A stretch of 30,101 nucleotides of DNA, from positions 1-30,101 of the forward strand of contig JASLFS010000088.1 of the NCBI GenBank assembly GCA_030150505.1, written 5' to 3'. Below the pieces are notes generated by a model, which ran no database searches, was not told where the DNA came from, and saw only the letters and a program-made list of their open reading frames with translations. Of the stretch, positions 22,882 through 30,101 are shown piece after piece. Made by a program: the position numbers and the translations under genes. Every line of letters begins with the position of its first letter. Within the stretch, counting starts at the first letter, position 1. This DNA is from Vitreoscilla sp. (GTDB lineage Bacteria; Pseudomonadota; Gammaproteobacteria; Burkholderiales; Neisseriaceae).

Positions 22882-23952
22882 ATGAAAAAAATCGCTTGTG
22901 GATTGGTATTGAGCTTATTATTAGCTGGTTGCGCTACAGAGAAGAAAACTGTTGATGAAGAAGTTATATTGGATGTGAAACCAGCTGATATGATTATTGA
23001 AAATCAAGTGATTATTATTCCAGAAGGTGCAACTGGATTATTGGCTCGCTTAGATGTCCAAAAATTTATTCAAGAACAGGTTAGTACAGGTGAATTTTCT
23101 CGCCCTGAATTAGAAGTATTTTTTGCGAATGTACAGTACAAGCAAAGCATTATTGATGCCATGAATCGACCAGGCACTTCTCGTCCTTGGTATGAATTTA
23201 AGAAAAATAATGTTGGTGGTTCAAGAATCTCTGGTGGTAGCCAATTTTGGAAGAAAAATGTTGCAACATTAGAAGCTGTTGAAGGGCATTATGGCGTTCC
23301 AGCTGAGGTTATTGTTGCTATCGTTGGCATTGAAACCAACTACGGTGGTTACATGGGGAATTTCCGCTTAGGCGATTCATTAACCACATTGGCATTTAAC
23401 TATCCACGCAGAGCAGAATTTTTCCAGCAAGAATTAAGAGAGTTTTTAAAAATTGCGCATGAAGAAAAGCGTGATTTATTAAGCTTTAAAGGCAGTTTTG
23501 CTGGCGCAATGGGTATGCCACAATTTATGCCTTCAAGCTATAGAAAATGGGCTGTGGATTTTGATGGGAATGGTCAACGAGATATTTGGAATAGTGTTCC
23601 AGATGTTGCTGCTTCTGTTGCCAATTATCTAAAACAACATGGCTGGAAAACAGGCGGTAAGATTATGGTGCCTGTTAATGTGAATCTATCTACAGAACTA
23701 CAAACATTAATTGATGGAAAAACTGAGTTGAAATATTCAGTTAAACAATTGAAAAAAATGGGCGTAGAACCGCTTGAAGCTGTTGATGATAACGAAAAAG
23801 CATTCTTATTTTCATTAGAAGTAGCACCTGGTGAATATGAATATTATCTAGGTTTAAATAACTTCTATAGCATTTGGAAATACAACAATAGCCGTATGTA
23901 CGTTAGCGCAGTGAAATCTATTGCTGACGGCATTCGTTACGGAGCAAGATAA
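22882..23952 (+). CDS. mltB: Membrane-bound lytic murein transglycosylase B
   Basis: 356 residues from the ATG at 22882; the TTG at 22843 in frame is upstream of the signal peptide. MKKIACGLVLSLLLAGC is a lipoprotein signal (lipobox LAGC, Cys17). The Slt35/MltB domain follows: VPAEVIVAIVGIETNYGGYMG with the catalytic Glu at about 151, RAEFFQQELREFL, FKGSFAGAMGMPQFMPSSYRKWAVDFDGNGQRDIW, VASVANYLKQHGW, and a C-terminal FYSIWKYNNSRMYVSAVKSIADGI. MltB cleaves the MurNAc-GlcNAc bond forming anhydro-muropeptides. Only a weak ribosome site (GAAGTG) precedes it. It ends five bases before dnaX. Confidence 0.96.
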   Translation: MKKIACGLVLSLLLAGCATEKKTVDEEVILDVKPADMIIENQVIIIPEGATGLLARLDVQKFIQEQVSTGEFSRPELEVFFANVQYKQSIIDAMNRPGTSRPWYEFKKNNVGGSRISGGSQFWKKNVATLEAVEGHYGVPAEVIVAIVGIETNYGGYMGNFRLGDSLTTLAFNYPRRAEFFQQELREFLKIAHEEKRDLLSFKGSFAGAMGMPQFMPSSYRKWAVDFDGNGQRDIWNSVPDVAASVANYLKQHGWKTGGKIMVPVNVNLSTELQTLIDGKTELKYSVKQLKKMGVEPLEAVDDNEKAFLFSLEVAPGEYEYYLGLNNFYSIWKYNNSRMYVSAVKSIADGIRYGAR

Positions 23953-23957
23953 TTTAA

Positions 23958-25823
23958 ATGGCTTATCAAGTTCTTGCCAGAAAATGGCGCCCCAAGAAAT
24001 TTGCTGACTTAGTTGGGCAAGAGCATGTAGTTCGTGCTTTACAAAATGCCATAGCACAAGGTCGTCTGCACCATGCGTATTTATTAACAGGTACGCGCGG
24101 TGTTGGGAAAACCACTATTGCCCGTATTTTGGCAAAAAGCTTAAATTGTGAGGCAGCCGTTGCTGGCGAGCCTTGTGGTATTTGTAGCACTTGTACTCAA
24201 ATTGACGCTGGTCGGTATGTTGATTTGCTGGAAATTGATGCTGCCTCTAATACAGGCATTGATAATATTCGCGAAGTATTAGAAAACGCACAATATGCAC
24301 CAACATCAGGTAAATACAAAGTTTATATTATTGATGAAGTTCATATGCTATCGAAAAGTGCTTTTAATGCCATGTTAAAGACATTAGAAGAACCACCTGA
24401 ACATGTGAAATTTATTTTGGCAACAACCGACCCACATAAAGTGCCCATTACCGTGCTAAGTCGGTGTTTGCAATTTGTATTGCGTAATTTAAATGCTCAA
24501 CAAGTTAGCAATCATCTTGCACACGTGCTAAAAACAGAACAGATTGAGTATGAAGCTCCAGCATTAAATCTACTTGGACAGGCTGCGCGTGGCTCTATGC
24601 GGGATGCATTAAGTTTACTTGACCAAGCCATTGCTCTTAGCCAAGGTACTGTAACTGAAAATGACGTTCGTCAGATGATGGGTGCTGTTGATAAACAATA
24701 CATTTACAGCATGCTAAGCGCCTTGGCTCAAAATGATGCTAATTCTTTGATTGAACAAGCCAAAGAACTGGCTAATCGAGCCGTGGGATTTGACAATACA
24801 TTAAGTGAATTAGCAACTGTTTTACAGCAGTTAGCAATGTTGAAACAAGTACCGCAAGCATTAAGTGATCATCCAGATTTTAATGTTCTGACTCAGCTGG
24901 CAGCTCAGTTTTCAGGTGAAGAGATTCAACTGGATTACCAATGCTTAATTCATGGAAAAGCAGATTTAAACCTTGCTCCTGATGAGTATTCAGGTTTCTT
25001 GATGACATTATTGCGTTTGCTGGCTTTTAAACCCATGGCTGCTAATGCTGTGCCTTTGGATCATCAAATTGCACAAAGCGAATTGACTGATCCACCAGCT
25101 ACTATCGTAAAGATGGAAACTGCGGGTAGTGAAGTAGAAAAGGCTGTTTCTATTGTTCCAGACGCACCAAAGCCAGCGAATGTTTCTAGCACTGAAGCAG
25201 TAGTAGATTCAGAGGAAGCACATGAAGAAACACCACCTTGGATAGAAGAGGCAGAGTCACCAGAGTATTCTAGTAACTTTGCTGAGGCCAGTGAAGTTAA
25301 TGAGGTAGAAAAAAAAACTCATTTAAATGAGCAAATTCAAGATAGCCATCAGGAGCTTGCCGATCATGCTTCTGTTACGATTGAGCATGATCAATTAGCA
25401 AAAATGGATTTGCCAAGTTTAGAAAAAAAACATTGGGTTGAGATTGTTTCTATCATTCGGCATCGTTTAGGAGCAACACAAATGCTGGTTGAGCATGTTG
25501 CTTTGGTGGATGTGGATGCAGACAAACAGATGTTGACTTTAGCGCTGGCAAAAGAGGGATCTTTATGGGCAAAGCGTGATAATATTCAAAAATTATCAGA
25601 TGTTATTTCTGAGGCATATCAACAAACTTGGCAAATTACCACCGAAGATTGGACTGAAGAATGCGGATTTGAAACGCCGCATCAGGTACAATTAAGGATT
25701 GCAAGCGAAAATAAAAGTGAAGCAGTGGCTAAGTTAGAGCAAGATGCAACAGCTCAAGCGATTGTTGAAACATTTGGTGGTCAATGGCTGCCTGAATCAA
25801 TTGAATTAATACCCAAAACCTAA
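23958..25823 (+). CDS. dnaX: DNA polymerase III subunits gamma/tau
   Basis: 621 residues as tau. DnaX is the clamp-loader ATPase and organises the replisome. MAYQVLARKWRPKKFADLVGQ begins the AAA+ module. Walker A GTRGVGKTT (45-53), zinc Cys64, Cys73, Cys76 and Cys79 (CGICSTC), Walker B YIIDEVHML (about 122-130), sensor ILATTDP, and SRCLQF follow. Domain III ends near 370, followed by a Pro/Glu/Ser-rich linker, and a C-terminal domain (about 480-621) that in tau binds DnaB and the polymerase. A nine-A run and hairpin at codon 451-453 could yield a shorter gamma form of about 457 residues. It is followed by the ybaB-family gene after 10 bases, as in many proteobacteria; recR does not follow here. 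Confidence 0.97.
   Translation: MAYQVLARKWRPKKFADLVGQEHVVRALQNAIAQGRLHHAYLLTGTRGVGKTTIARILAKSLNCEAAVAGEPCGICSTCTQIDAGRYVDLLEIDAASNTGIDNIREVLENAQYAPTSGKYKVYIIDEVHMLSKSAFNAMLKTLEEPPEHVKFILATTDPHKVPITVLSRCLQFVLRNLNAQQVSNHLAHVLKTEQIEYEAPALNLLGQAARGSMRDALSLLDQAIALSQGTVTENDVRQMMGAVDKQYIYSMLSALAQNDANSLIEQAKELANRAVGFDNTLSELATVLQQLAMLKQVPQALSDHPDFNVLTQLAAQFSGEEIQLDYQCLIHGKADLNLAPDEYSGFLMTLLRLLAFKPMAANAVPLDHQIAQSELTDPPATIVKMETAGSEVEKAVSIVPDAPKPANVSSTEAVVDSEEAHEETPPWIEEAESPEYSSNFAEASEVNEVEKKTHLNEQIQDSHQELADHASVTIEHDQLAKMDLPSLEKKHWVEIVSIIRHRLGATQMLVEHVALVDVDADKQMLTLALAKEGSLWAKRDNIQKLSDVISEAYQQTWQITTEDWTEECGFETPHQVQLRIASENKSEAVAKLEQDATAQAIVETFGGQWLPESIELIPKT
25302..25332 (+). other. Probable programmed frameshift or slippage site in dnaX
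   Basis: GAGG (25302-25305), then nine A (25309-25317), then the self-complementary CTCATTTAAATGAG (25318-25331). Zero frame reads GAA AAA AAA ACT. A -1 shift after codon 453 reads AAC TCA TTT AAA TGA, and a +1 shift reaches TAA after CTC ATT, so both alternatives stop within five codons. This matches the layout that makes gamma in other bacteria. Confidence 0.7.
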
Positions 25824-25833
25824 GGAGTTTATT

Positions 25834-26175
25834 ATGTTTGGAAAAGCAGGCATCGCCGGCTTGATGAAACAAGCGCAACAAATGCAAGATAAAATGAAAC
25901 AAGCACAAGCAGATTTAGCCAATGTAGAAGTTGACGGTGAATCAGGTGCTGGTTTGGTTAAAGTGACAATGACTTGTCATTATGGTGTTAAACGCATTTT
26001 AATCGACGATACATTATTGGCTGATGCAGCTGATGATAAAGAAATGTTAGAAGACTTGATTGCTGCTGCGGTAAATGATGCTGTTCGTAAAGCAGAAGCA
26101 ACATCGCAAGAAACCATGGGTAAATTTACTCAAGGTATGAATTTGCCAGCAGGCATGGGCGATTTCTTCAAATAA
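25834..26175 (+). CDS. YbaB/EbfC-family nucleoid-associated protein
   Basis: 113 residues, normal length. MFGKAGIAGLMKQAQQMQDKMKQAQADLANVEVDGESGAGLVKVTM is characteristic; the C-terminus is Gly/Met rich (GMNLPAGMGDFFK). Small dimeric DNA-binding proteins of this family sit downstream of dnaX in many bacteria. AAGGAG precedes the ATG by eight bases. It is the last gene of the mltB-dnaX group, followed by a terminator. Confidence 0.96.
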   Translation: MFGKAGIAGLMKQAQQMQDKMKQAQADLANVEVDGESGAGLVKVTMTCHYGVKRILIDDTLLADAADDKEMLEDLIAAAVNDAVRKAEATSQETMGKFTQGMNLPAGMGDFFK

Positions 26176-26181
26176 AAAAAT

Positions 26182-26207
26182 AAAGCTGCCAAATCTTGGC
26201 AGCTTTT
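26182..26207 (+). terminator. Rho-independent terminator after ybaB-family gene
   Basis: AAAGCTGCCAA (26182-26192), loop ATC, TTGGCAGCTTT (26196-26206): perfect 11-bp stem ending in four T. Core AAGCTGCC as in the adk terminator. Confidence 0.85.
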
Positions 26208-26255
26208 ACTTGCCGCTACTTTGTCAAAAAAGATAATAACAACATAGAGGATAGT

Positions 26256-27344
26256 ATGTCTGATAACGATATTCTTAAACCCCATCGTGATGCCATTGAT
26301 CAAATTGATGCCACAGTTTTGGATTTGCTAAACCAAAGAGCAGGGCACGCCCGCACCATTGGCGAATTAAAAGGCGGCGGAGTGGTTTATCGCCCAGAGC
26401 GAGAAGCATTGGTATTGCGCCGCATTCAGGATTTAAACAGCTCGTTATCGCATCAAATACTATCTAACGAAGCCGTTGCTCGATTATTTAGAGAAATTAT
26501 GAGTGAATGTTTAGCTGTTGAAAGACCGCTAACCATTGCTTATTTAGGTCCAGAAGGTACTTTTACACAACTGGCAGCAGTTAAACATTTTGGACATGCT
26601 GCTAAAACGCAAGCATGTGGCACCATTGATGAAGCTTTTCGTTTGGTAGAATCCAAGCAAGCTGATTATGTCGTTGCCCCCATTGAAAATTCTACCGAAG
26701 GTGCAGTTGGTAGAACATTGGATTTATTGGTTACCTCACCATTAACAGCCTGCGGCGAAGTTGTTTTACGCATTCATCATCATTTATTGCGCCAAACAGA
26801 CAACAAAGAAGGCATTAAAAAGATATATGCGCATGCTCAAGCCATGGCGCAATGTCATGAATGGTTAAACCACCATTTTGATGATGAAGTAGCAAGAATT
26901 TCAGTCGCAAGCAATGCAGAAGCTGCCCGATTGGCAAGCTTAGAAAAAGATGCTGTTGCCATTGCATCACAAGCGGCAGCAGAACGCTATGATTTATGCA
27001 AATTAGCGAGCAATATTGAAGATGAACCGAATAATACCACTCGATTTTTGGTATTGGGTTATCAGAAAACCACAGCAACAGGACGAGATAGAACATCATT
27101 AATTATCTCTGCTCCCAATAAAGTTGGCACCATGCACAGCTTGTTAAAACCCTTGGCTGATAATGGCGTATCCATGACAAAACTAGAAAGCCGACCATCC
27201 AAAATGGGTTTATGGGAATATGTGTTTTTTATCGATATGATGGGGCACCAGCAAGATGAAATGGTGGCTAAAACATTAATTGATTTAGAAGAACGTGCTG
27301 CATTTGTTAAATGCATCGGATCTTATCCTATTGCTGTATTGTAA
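26256..27344 (+). CDS. pheA: Bifunctional chorismate mutase/prephenate dehydratase (P-protein)
   Basis: 362 residues from the ATG at 26256, with AGAGGA upstream; the TTG at 26196 in frame lies inside the preceding terminator. It makes phenylpyruvate from chorismate in two steps. AroQ chorismate mutase domain (about 1-90: HRDAIDQIDATVLDLLNQRAGHA). Prephenate dehydratase domain (about 95-270) begins IAYLGPEGTFTQLAAVKHFG and includes VAPIENSTEGAVGRTLDLL and the catalytic TRF (NNTTRFLVLG). The C-terminal ACT domain has GTMHSLLKPLADNGVSMTKL followed by ESRPSK, the phenylalanine-binding motif, so feedback inhibition is expected. It begins a five-gene + strand group. Confidence 0.97.
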   Translation: MSDNDILKPHRDAIDQIDATVLDLLNQRAGHARTIGELKGGGVVYRPEREALVLRRIQDLNSSLSHQILSNEAVARLFREIMSECLAVERPLTIAYLGPEGTFTQLAAVKHFGHAAKTQACGTIDEAFRLVESKQADYVVAPIENSTEGAVGRTLDLLVTSPLTACGEVVLRIHHHLLRQTDNKEGIKKIYAHAQAMAQCHEWLNHHFDDEVARISVASNAEAARLASLEKDAVAIASQAAAERYDLCKLASNIEDEPNNTTRFLVLGYQKTTATGRDRTSLIISAPNKVGTMHSLLKPLADNGVSMTKLESRPSKMGLWEYVFFIDMMGHQQDEMVAKTLIDLEERAAFVKCIGSYPIAVL

Positions 27345-27358
27345 AGAAATGATTGTAG

Positions 27359-27949
27359 ATGATTAAAAAAATAGCCGTATATTGTGGTTCAAATTTAGGC
27401 GAAAGCCCTGATTATTTAGCAGCAGCACAGCAGTTAGGTAAAGTATTGGCACAACACCAGATTGAATTGGTTTATGGTGGTGGTGCAATTGGTTTAATGG
27501 GCGCAATTGCCGATGCTGTTTTAGCAGCAGGCGGACGTGTTACGGGCGTTATCCCAACATTCCTCATGGATAAAGAAGTCGGGCATTCACATTTAACAGA
27601 AATGATTGAAACCCCAGACATGACGACAAGAAAAGCAAAAATGATAGAACTGGCCGATGGTTTTATCGCCATGCCGGGTGGCTTGGGAACTTTTGAAGAA
27701 TTGTTCGAAGTGATGAGCATGGCGCAATTGCGTTTACATGCCAAACCAATCGGCGTATTAAATGTTAATGGTTTTTATGAGCCACTGAGCCAAATGCTAG
27801 ATACCGCCATTGATGCTGGTTTTATGCCTGAAAGTAACCGTACTTTGTATTCTATTGAAGAAACAGGAGAAGCATTGATTAACAGCATGTTAAATTATCA
27901 ACCTGTTCATACCACCAAATGGCAGCAACCTTCATGGCAAGAAAAATAG
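27359..27949 (+). CDS. LOG-family protein (TIGR00730 type)
   Basis: 196 residues. IAVYCGSNLGESPDYLAAAQQLG at the N-terminus, LVYGGGAIGLMGAIADA, and the family hallmark MPGGLGTFEELFEVM (about 101-115), with TRKAKMIELADGFIA just before it. Plant and some bacterial members are cytokinin riboside 5'-monophosphate phosphoribohydrolases that release the base from nucleotides; in most bacteria the physiological role is not known, so a nucleotide phosphoribohydrolase activity is inferred. Fourteen bases after pheA and four before the next gene. Confidence 0.92.
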   Translation: MIKKIAVYCGSNLGESPDYLAAAQQLGKVLAQHQIELVYGGGAIGLMGAIADAVLAAGGRVTGVIPTFLMDKEVGHSHLTEMIETPDMTTRKAKMIELADGFIAMPGGLGTFEELFEVMSMAQLRLHAKPIGVLNVNGFYEPLSQMLDTAIDAGFMPESNRTLYSIEETGEALINSMLNYQPVHTTKWQQPSWQEK

Positions 27950-27953
27950 TCAG

Positions 27954-28694
27954 ATGAAAGATATTTGGCTGTTGGGAATGGGATATTTAGGTCTGCCTTT
28001 GGCGCAGCAATTGGCTAAAGAAGGTTTTTCCATTATTGCTAGCAGCCGACAAGCTAGAAAACAGCCTTTCCCATTTGCTTATCAGCCATTGGATATTGGC
28101 AAAGTAAAAGACATTTCCAGCGAATTTTCTGCCAAAAATTGGGTGTGTTTATTGCCACCATCTTGTGCAGAGAATTATGTTTCATTTATGAGCCATTATT
28201 TGCAAGCTGCCCAGCGTGTCCAAGTACAGCACATTGTATTGGCAAGTAGTATTTCTGTTTATGGTAATGCTAACCGAGATTGTTATCCGGCAACCACGGT
28301 ACAGCCAGAAAGCAGCAGCGCACATAAGATGGTTGCTGCGGAAAAAATATTATTAGATAGCTCAATTCCCAATATCAGCATTGTTCGTTTAGGTGGATTG
28401 TTTTCAGCCGATAGGCATCCAATTGTAAGCTTATCTCGGCGAGGCTTGGTTAGTGAAGCGCAGCAACAAGTCAATATGCTATCCAAACAAGATGCCATTG
28501 AGAGCTTAGCGCAAGCTATTTATCAGCCTCAGGGAAAAGTGATTATCAACGCTGTTATGCCCGAACATCCCAGCAAAAGAGCATTTTATCAGCAAGCGGC
28601 TGATGAATTAAGTTTGCCCATGCCACAGTTTATTGATGGACAAAATGGTCAAGGTAAACGAGTGCATGCTGGTACTTTTGTTATTGAATCATGA
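27954..28694 (+). CDS. SDR-like NAD(P)-binding protein
   Basis: 246 residues. The N-terminus IWLLGMGYLGLPLAQQLAKEGFSIIASSR is a Rossmann fold with GxGxxG. The central part has LASSISVYGNANRDCYP, the Ser/Tyr-Gly region of extended SDR/epimerases, though the Lys three or four residues after the Tyr is not in the classical YxxxK form there. It resembles the YeeZ-like group of putative epimerase/dehydratases. Substrate unknown. Between the LOG gene and ubiJ in a tight cluster, with no functional hint beyond co-transcription. Confidence 0.75.
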   Translation: MKDIWLLGMGYLGLPLAQQLAKEGFSIIASSRQARKQPFPFAYQPLDIGKVKDISSEFSAKNWVCLLPPSCAENYVSFMSHYLQAAQRVQVQHIVLASSISVYGNANRDCYPATTVQPESSSAHKMVAAEKILLDSSIPNISIVRLGGLFSADRHPIVSLSRRGLVSEAQQQVNMLSKQDAIESLAQAIYQPQGKVIINAVMPEHPSKRAFYQQAADELSLPMPQFIDGQNGQGKRVHAGTFVIES

Positions 28695-28704
28695 AAGAAT
28701 ACCG

Positions 28705-29262
28705 ATGATTTCAGCTTCCATATTAAATCATTTACTAAAACAAAGCCCAGAGATTCAAGCGGCTTTGGCTCGTTATGCTAATCGTACTTTTACCATGGTG
28801 GTTATGGGTATTCCCATGCATTTTATGATTCTTGCCAATGGTTGGGTTGAAACGGTAACCGAGCCAACAGAAGTGACATTAACATTTCAAAACTCTGTTT
28901 TTGAAAAAATCATGCAAGGGCAAGAGCCGAGCGTTGGTGATATTCAAGTCAATGGAGAGCATTATTTAGGCATGGCTTTATTGCCACTTTTGGGCGATAT
29001 TCGTTATTACCTAAACGATGACTTGGCTCGAGTGTTTGGCGATGGTGCGGCAGGAGTATTGATGCAGCAACACCATAAAGCCAAAACAACAGCCATGAGC
29101 ATGACAAAATCCTTGCAAAATCAAATTCAAGAATATGCCCAAGAAGACAGGGCGCTGCTGGTTAATCAACAGCAATATAACAAACATAAACAAGCCATGC
29201 GTCAGCTGCGTGATGATATTGCCCGTTTAGAAGCCAGAATTCATTCACTGACCCAAAGATAG
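28705..29262 (+). CDS. ubiJ: Ubiquinone biosynthesis accessory factor UbiJ
   Basis: 185 residues from the ATG at 28705; the frame extends back to a TTG at 28633 inside the upstream gene, which is rejected. An SCP2 sterol-carrier-like domain (about 10-110: ALARYANRTFTMVVMGIPMHFMILANGWVE) is followed by a C-terminal helix with a coiled-coil pattern (about 145-185: HKQAMRQLRDDIARLEARIHSL). UbiJ with UbiK binds lipid intermediates for the soluble Ubi complex. The adjacent downstream ubiB confirms the assignment; ubiE, often upstream, is not found here. Confidence 0.88.
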   Translation: MISASILNHLLKQSPEIQAALARYANRTFTMVVMGIPMHFMILANGWVETVTEPTEVTLTFQNSVFEKIMQGQEPSVGDIQVNGEHYLGMALLPLLGDIRYYLNDDLARVFGDGAAGVLMQQHHKAKTTAMSMTKSLQNQIQEYAQEDRALLVNQQQYNKHKQAMRQLRDDIARLEARIHSLTQR

Positions 29263-29285
29263 TTTTATTTAGGATTGCCCTTCTC

Positions 29286-30101
29286 ATGATACAGTGGCCT
29301 AGCCGTTTTTATACCATTACACACACGCTTTATACATTTGGCTTATTGCAATTGGCAACCACCAAAGTTCGCTCAAAAGTAGTGCGAACCATGCTTGGTA
29401 AAATCAAAACACCCGATGCGGTAAAAGACAAGCATGCAGCAGAACGCTTGCGTTTGGCATTGGAAGATTTAGGACCCATTTTTGTCAAATTAGGGCAGGT
29501 GCTATCCACTCGACCAGATTTAATCGGTCCCATTTATACTGCGGAATTATCGCAATTACAAGACAACGTTCCTCCTTTTTCTGGCACAGAAGCAGTTGCT
29601 CAAATTGAAAAATCATTGGGGAAATCCATTAGCGAGTTGTTTTACTCTTTTGAGATTGAGCCAACTGCCAGTGCATCCATTGCACAAGTTCATCAAGCTT
29701 ATTTGTATGACGAAAATGGTCAGCAAGGGCAAAAAGTTGCTGTAAAAGTGCTTCGCCCCAATATTTTGCCTGTTATTGAACAAGATTTGGCGTTAATGAA
29801 TGTTGGAGCTGCTTTTGCTGAGCGCTTTTTAGCCGATGGTAAGCGCTTAAAGCCCAAAGAAGTGGTAGCGGAATTTAACAAATACTTGCACGATGAATTG
29901 GATTTAATGAAAGAAGCGGCAAACGCTAGCCAATTGCGCCGCCAATTTGAAAACAGCGACATGCTGATTGTTCCTGAAGTTTATTATGATTATTGCAGTA
30001 AAGAAGTAATGGTCATGGAATGGATGGCAGGAACACCGATTGCAGATATTGATACTTTAAAAGCCAACAATATTGATTTAAAAAAATTGGCTAAATTTGG
30101 C
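29286..30101 (+). CDS. ubiB: UbiB, ubiquinone biosynthesis kinase-like protein, 3' end outside window
   Basis: 272 residues are visible from the ATG at 29286 (AGGA eleven bases upstream); the frame is still open at the window end. MIQWPSRFYTITHTLYTFGL starts the protein. The ADCK/UbiB hallmark KLGQVLSTRPDL (KxGQ motif, about 69-80) is followed by LSQLQDNVPPF, the Ala-rich nucleotide loop ASASIAQVH, VAVKVLRPNI (about 160-169) with the conserved lysine, EFNKYLHDELDLMKEAANA and VMVMEWMAG. UbiB is an ATPase of the atypical kinase family required for ubiquinone synthesis, normally anchored by C-terminal transmembrane helices that are outside this window. Confidence 0.96.
   Translation, partial: MIQWPSRFYTITHTLYTFGLLQLATTKVRSKVVRTMLGKIKTPDAVKDKHAAERLRLALEDLGPIFVKLGQVLSTRPDLIGPIYTAELSQLQDNVPPFSGTEAVAQIEKSLGKSISELFYSFEIEPTASASIAQVHQAYLYDENGQQGQKVAVKVLRPNILPVIEQDLALMNVGAAFAERFLADGKRLKPKEVVAEFNKYLHDELDLMKEAANASQLRRQFENSDMLIVPEVYYDYCSKEVMVMEWMAGTPIADIDTLKANNIDLKKLAKFG

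Noticed and set aside
24151..24162. Further uptake sequence in dnaX (AGGCAGCC)
   Set aside because: Only the short core is shared and it lies in codons for conserved-region Ala residues; chance is sufficient.
26196..26255. TTG-initiated extension of PheA
   Set aside because: It lies in the terminator of the preceding gene, and a good ribosome site precedes the ATG at 26256.

Overview
The window is a 30.1 kb AT-rich chromosomal segment from a Gram-negative bacterium, most likely a member of the Neisseriaceae (Betaproteobacteria). The evidence is: (i) an azurin anchored as a lipoprotein behind a low-complexity linker, the Laz-type arrangement of Neisseria; (ii) a PriB encoded between rpsF and rpsR; (iii) a DUF3683-type FAD/Fe-S dehydrogenase; and (iv) two exact copies of AGGCTGCCTGAA, which I recall as the DNA-uptake-sequence dialect of Simonsiella. 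Genus and species cannot be fixed from the sequence. Nothing here looks like a phage, plasmid, insertion sequence or CRISPR array.

Layout. 1-2715: 3' part of a large repeat-rich autotransporter adhesin. 2824-6083: a NAD de novo synthesis cluster, nadA (-), a NadQ-type Nudix-fold/winged-helix regulator (+) and nadC (+). It has three matching candidate operators (core CTC-N5-GAG), two between nadA and the regulator and one on the nadC promoter. 6203-8111: a SEC-C zinc-motif protein and a small exported acidic protein. 8274-8358: tRNA-Leu(UAG) (-). 8485-9834: xseA (-). 9936-12625: lpxK, a Trm112/YcaR-like gene, kdsB and adk (lipid A/Kdo supply plus nucleotide metabolism). 12685-14797: an unrecognised lipoprotein and the lipid-anchored azurin. 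About 14853-14958: the 4.5S SRP RNA gene ffs (-), sharing a bidirectional terminator with the azurin gene. 15060-18890: a 1276-residue FAD/Fe-S dehydrogenase of D-lactate-dehydrogenase type (-). 19117-21037: mscS-like channel and nudB (-). 21387-22768: rpsF-priB-rpsR-rplI. 22882-26175: mltB, dnaX and the ybaB-family gene. 26256-30101: pheA, a LOG-family gene, an SDR-like protein, ubiJ and the 5' part of ubiB.

How the parts work together. NadA and NadC make and use quinolinate, and the neighbouring NadQ-like protein is the obvious candidate for reading the palindromes in front of both genes; no nadB or aspartate dehydrogenase gene is present here. LpxK, KdsB and the upstream adhesin concern the outer membrane. 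Azurin and the FAD/Fe-S dehydrogenase belong to respiratory electron flow, and UbiJ/UbiB supply the ubiquinone that such dehydrogenases use.

The strongest unusual signals are the NAD operator set, a probable programmed frameshift in dnaX (nine A residues followed at once by a hairpin, with stops within a few codons in both other frames), and a group of transcription terminators built around the GCTGC(C) core of the uptake sequence, one of which is a perfect inverted pair of uptake sequences.
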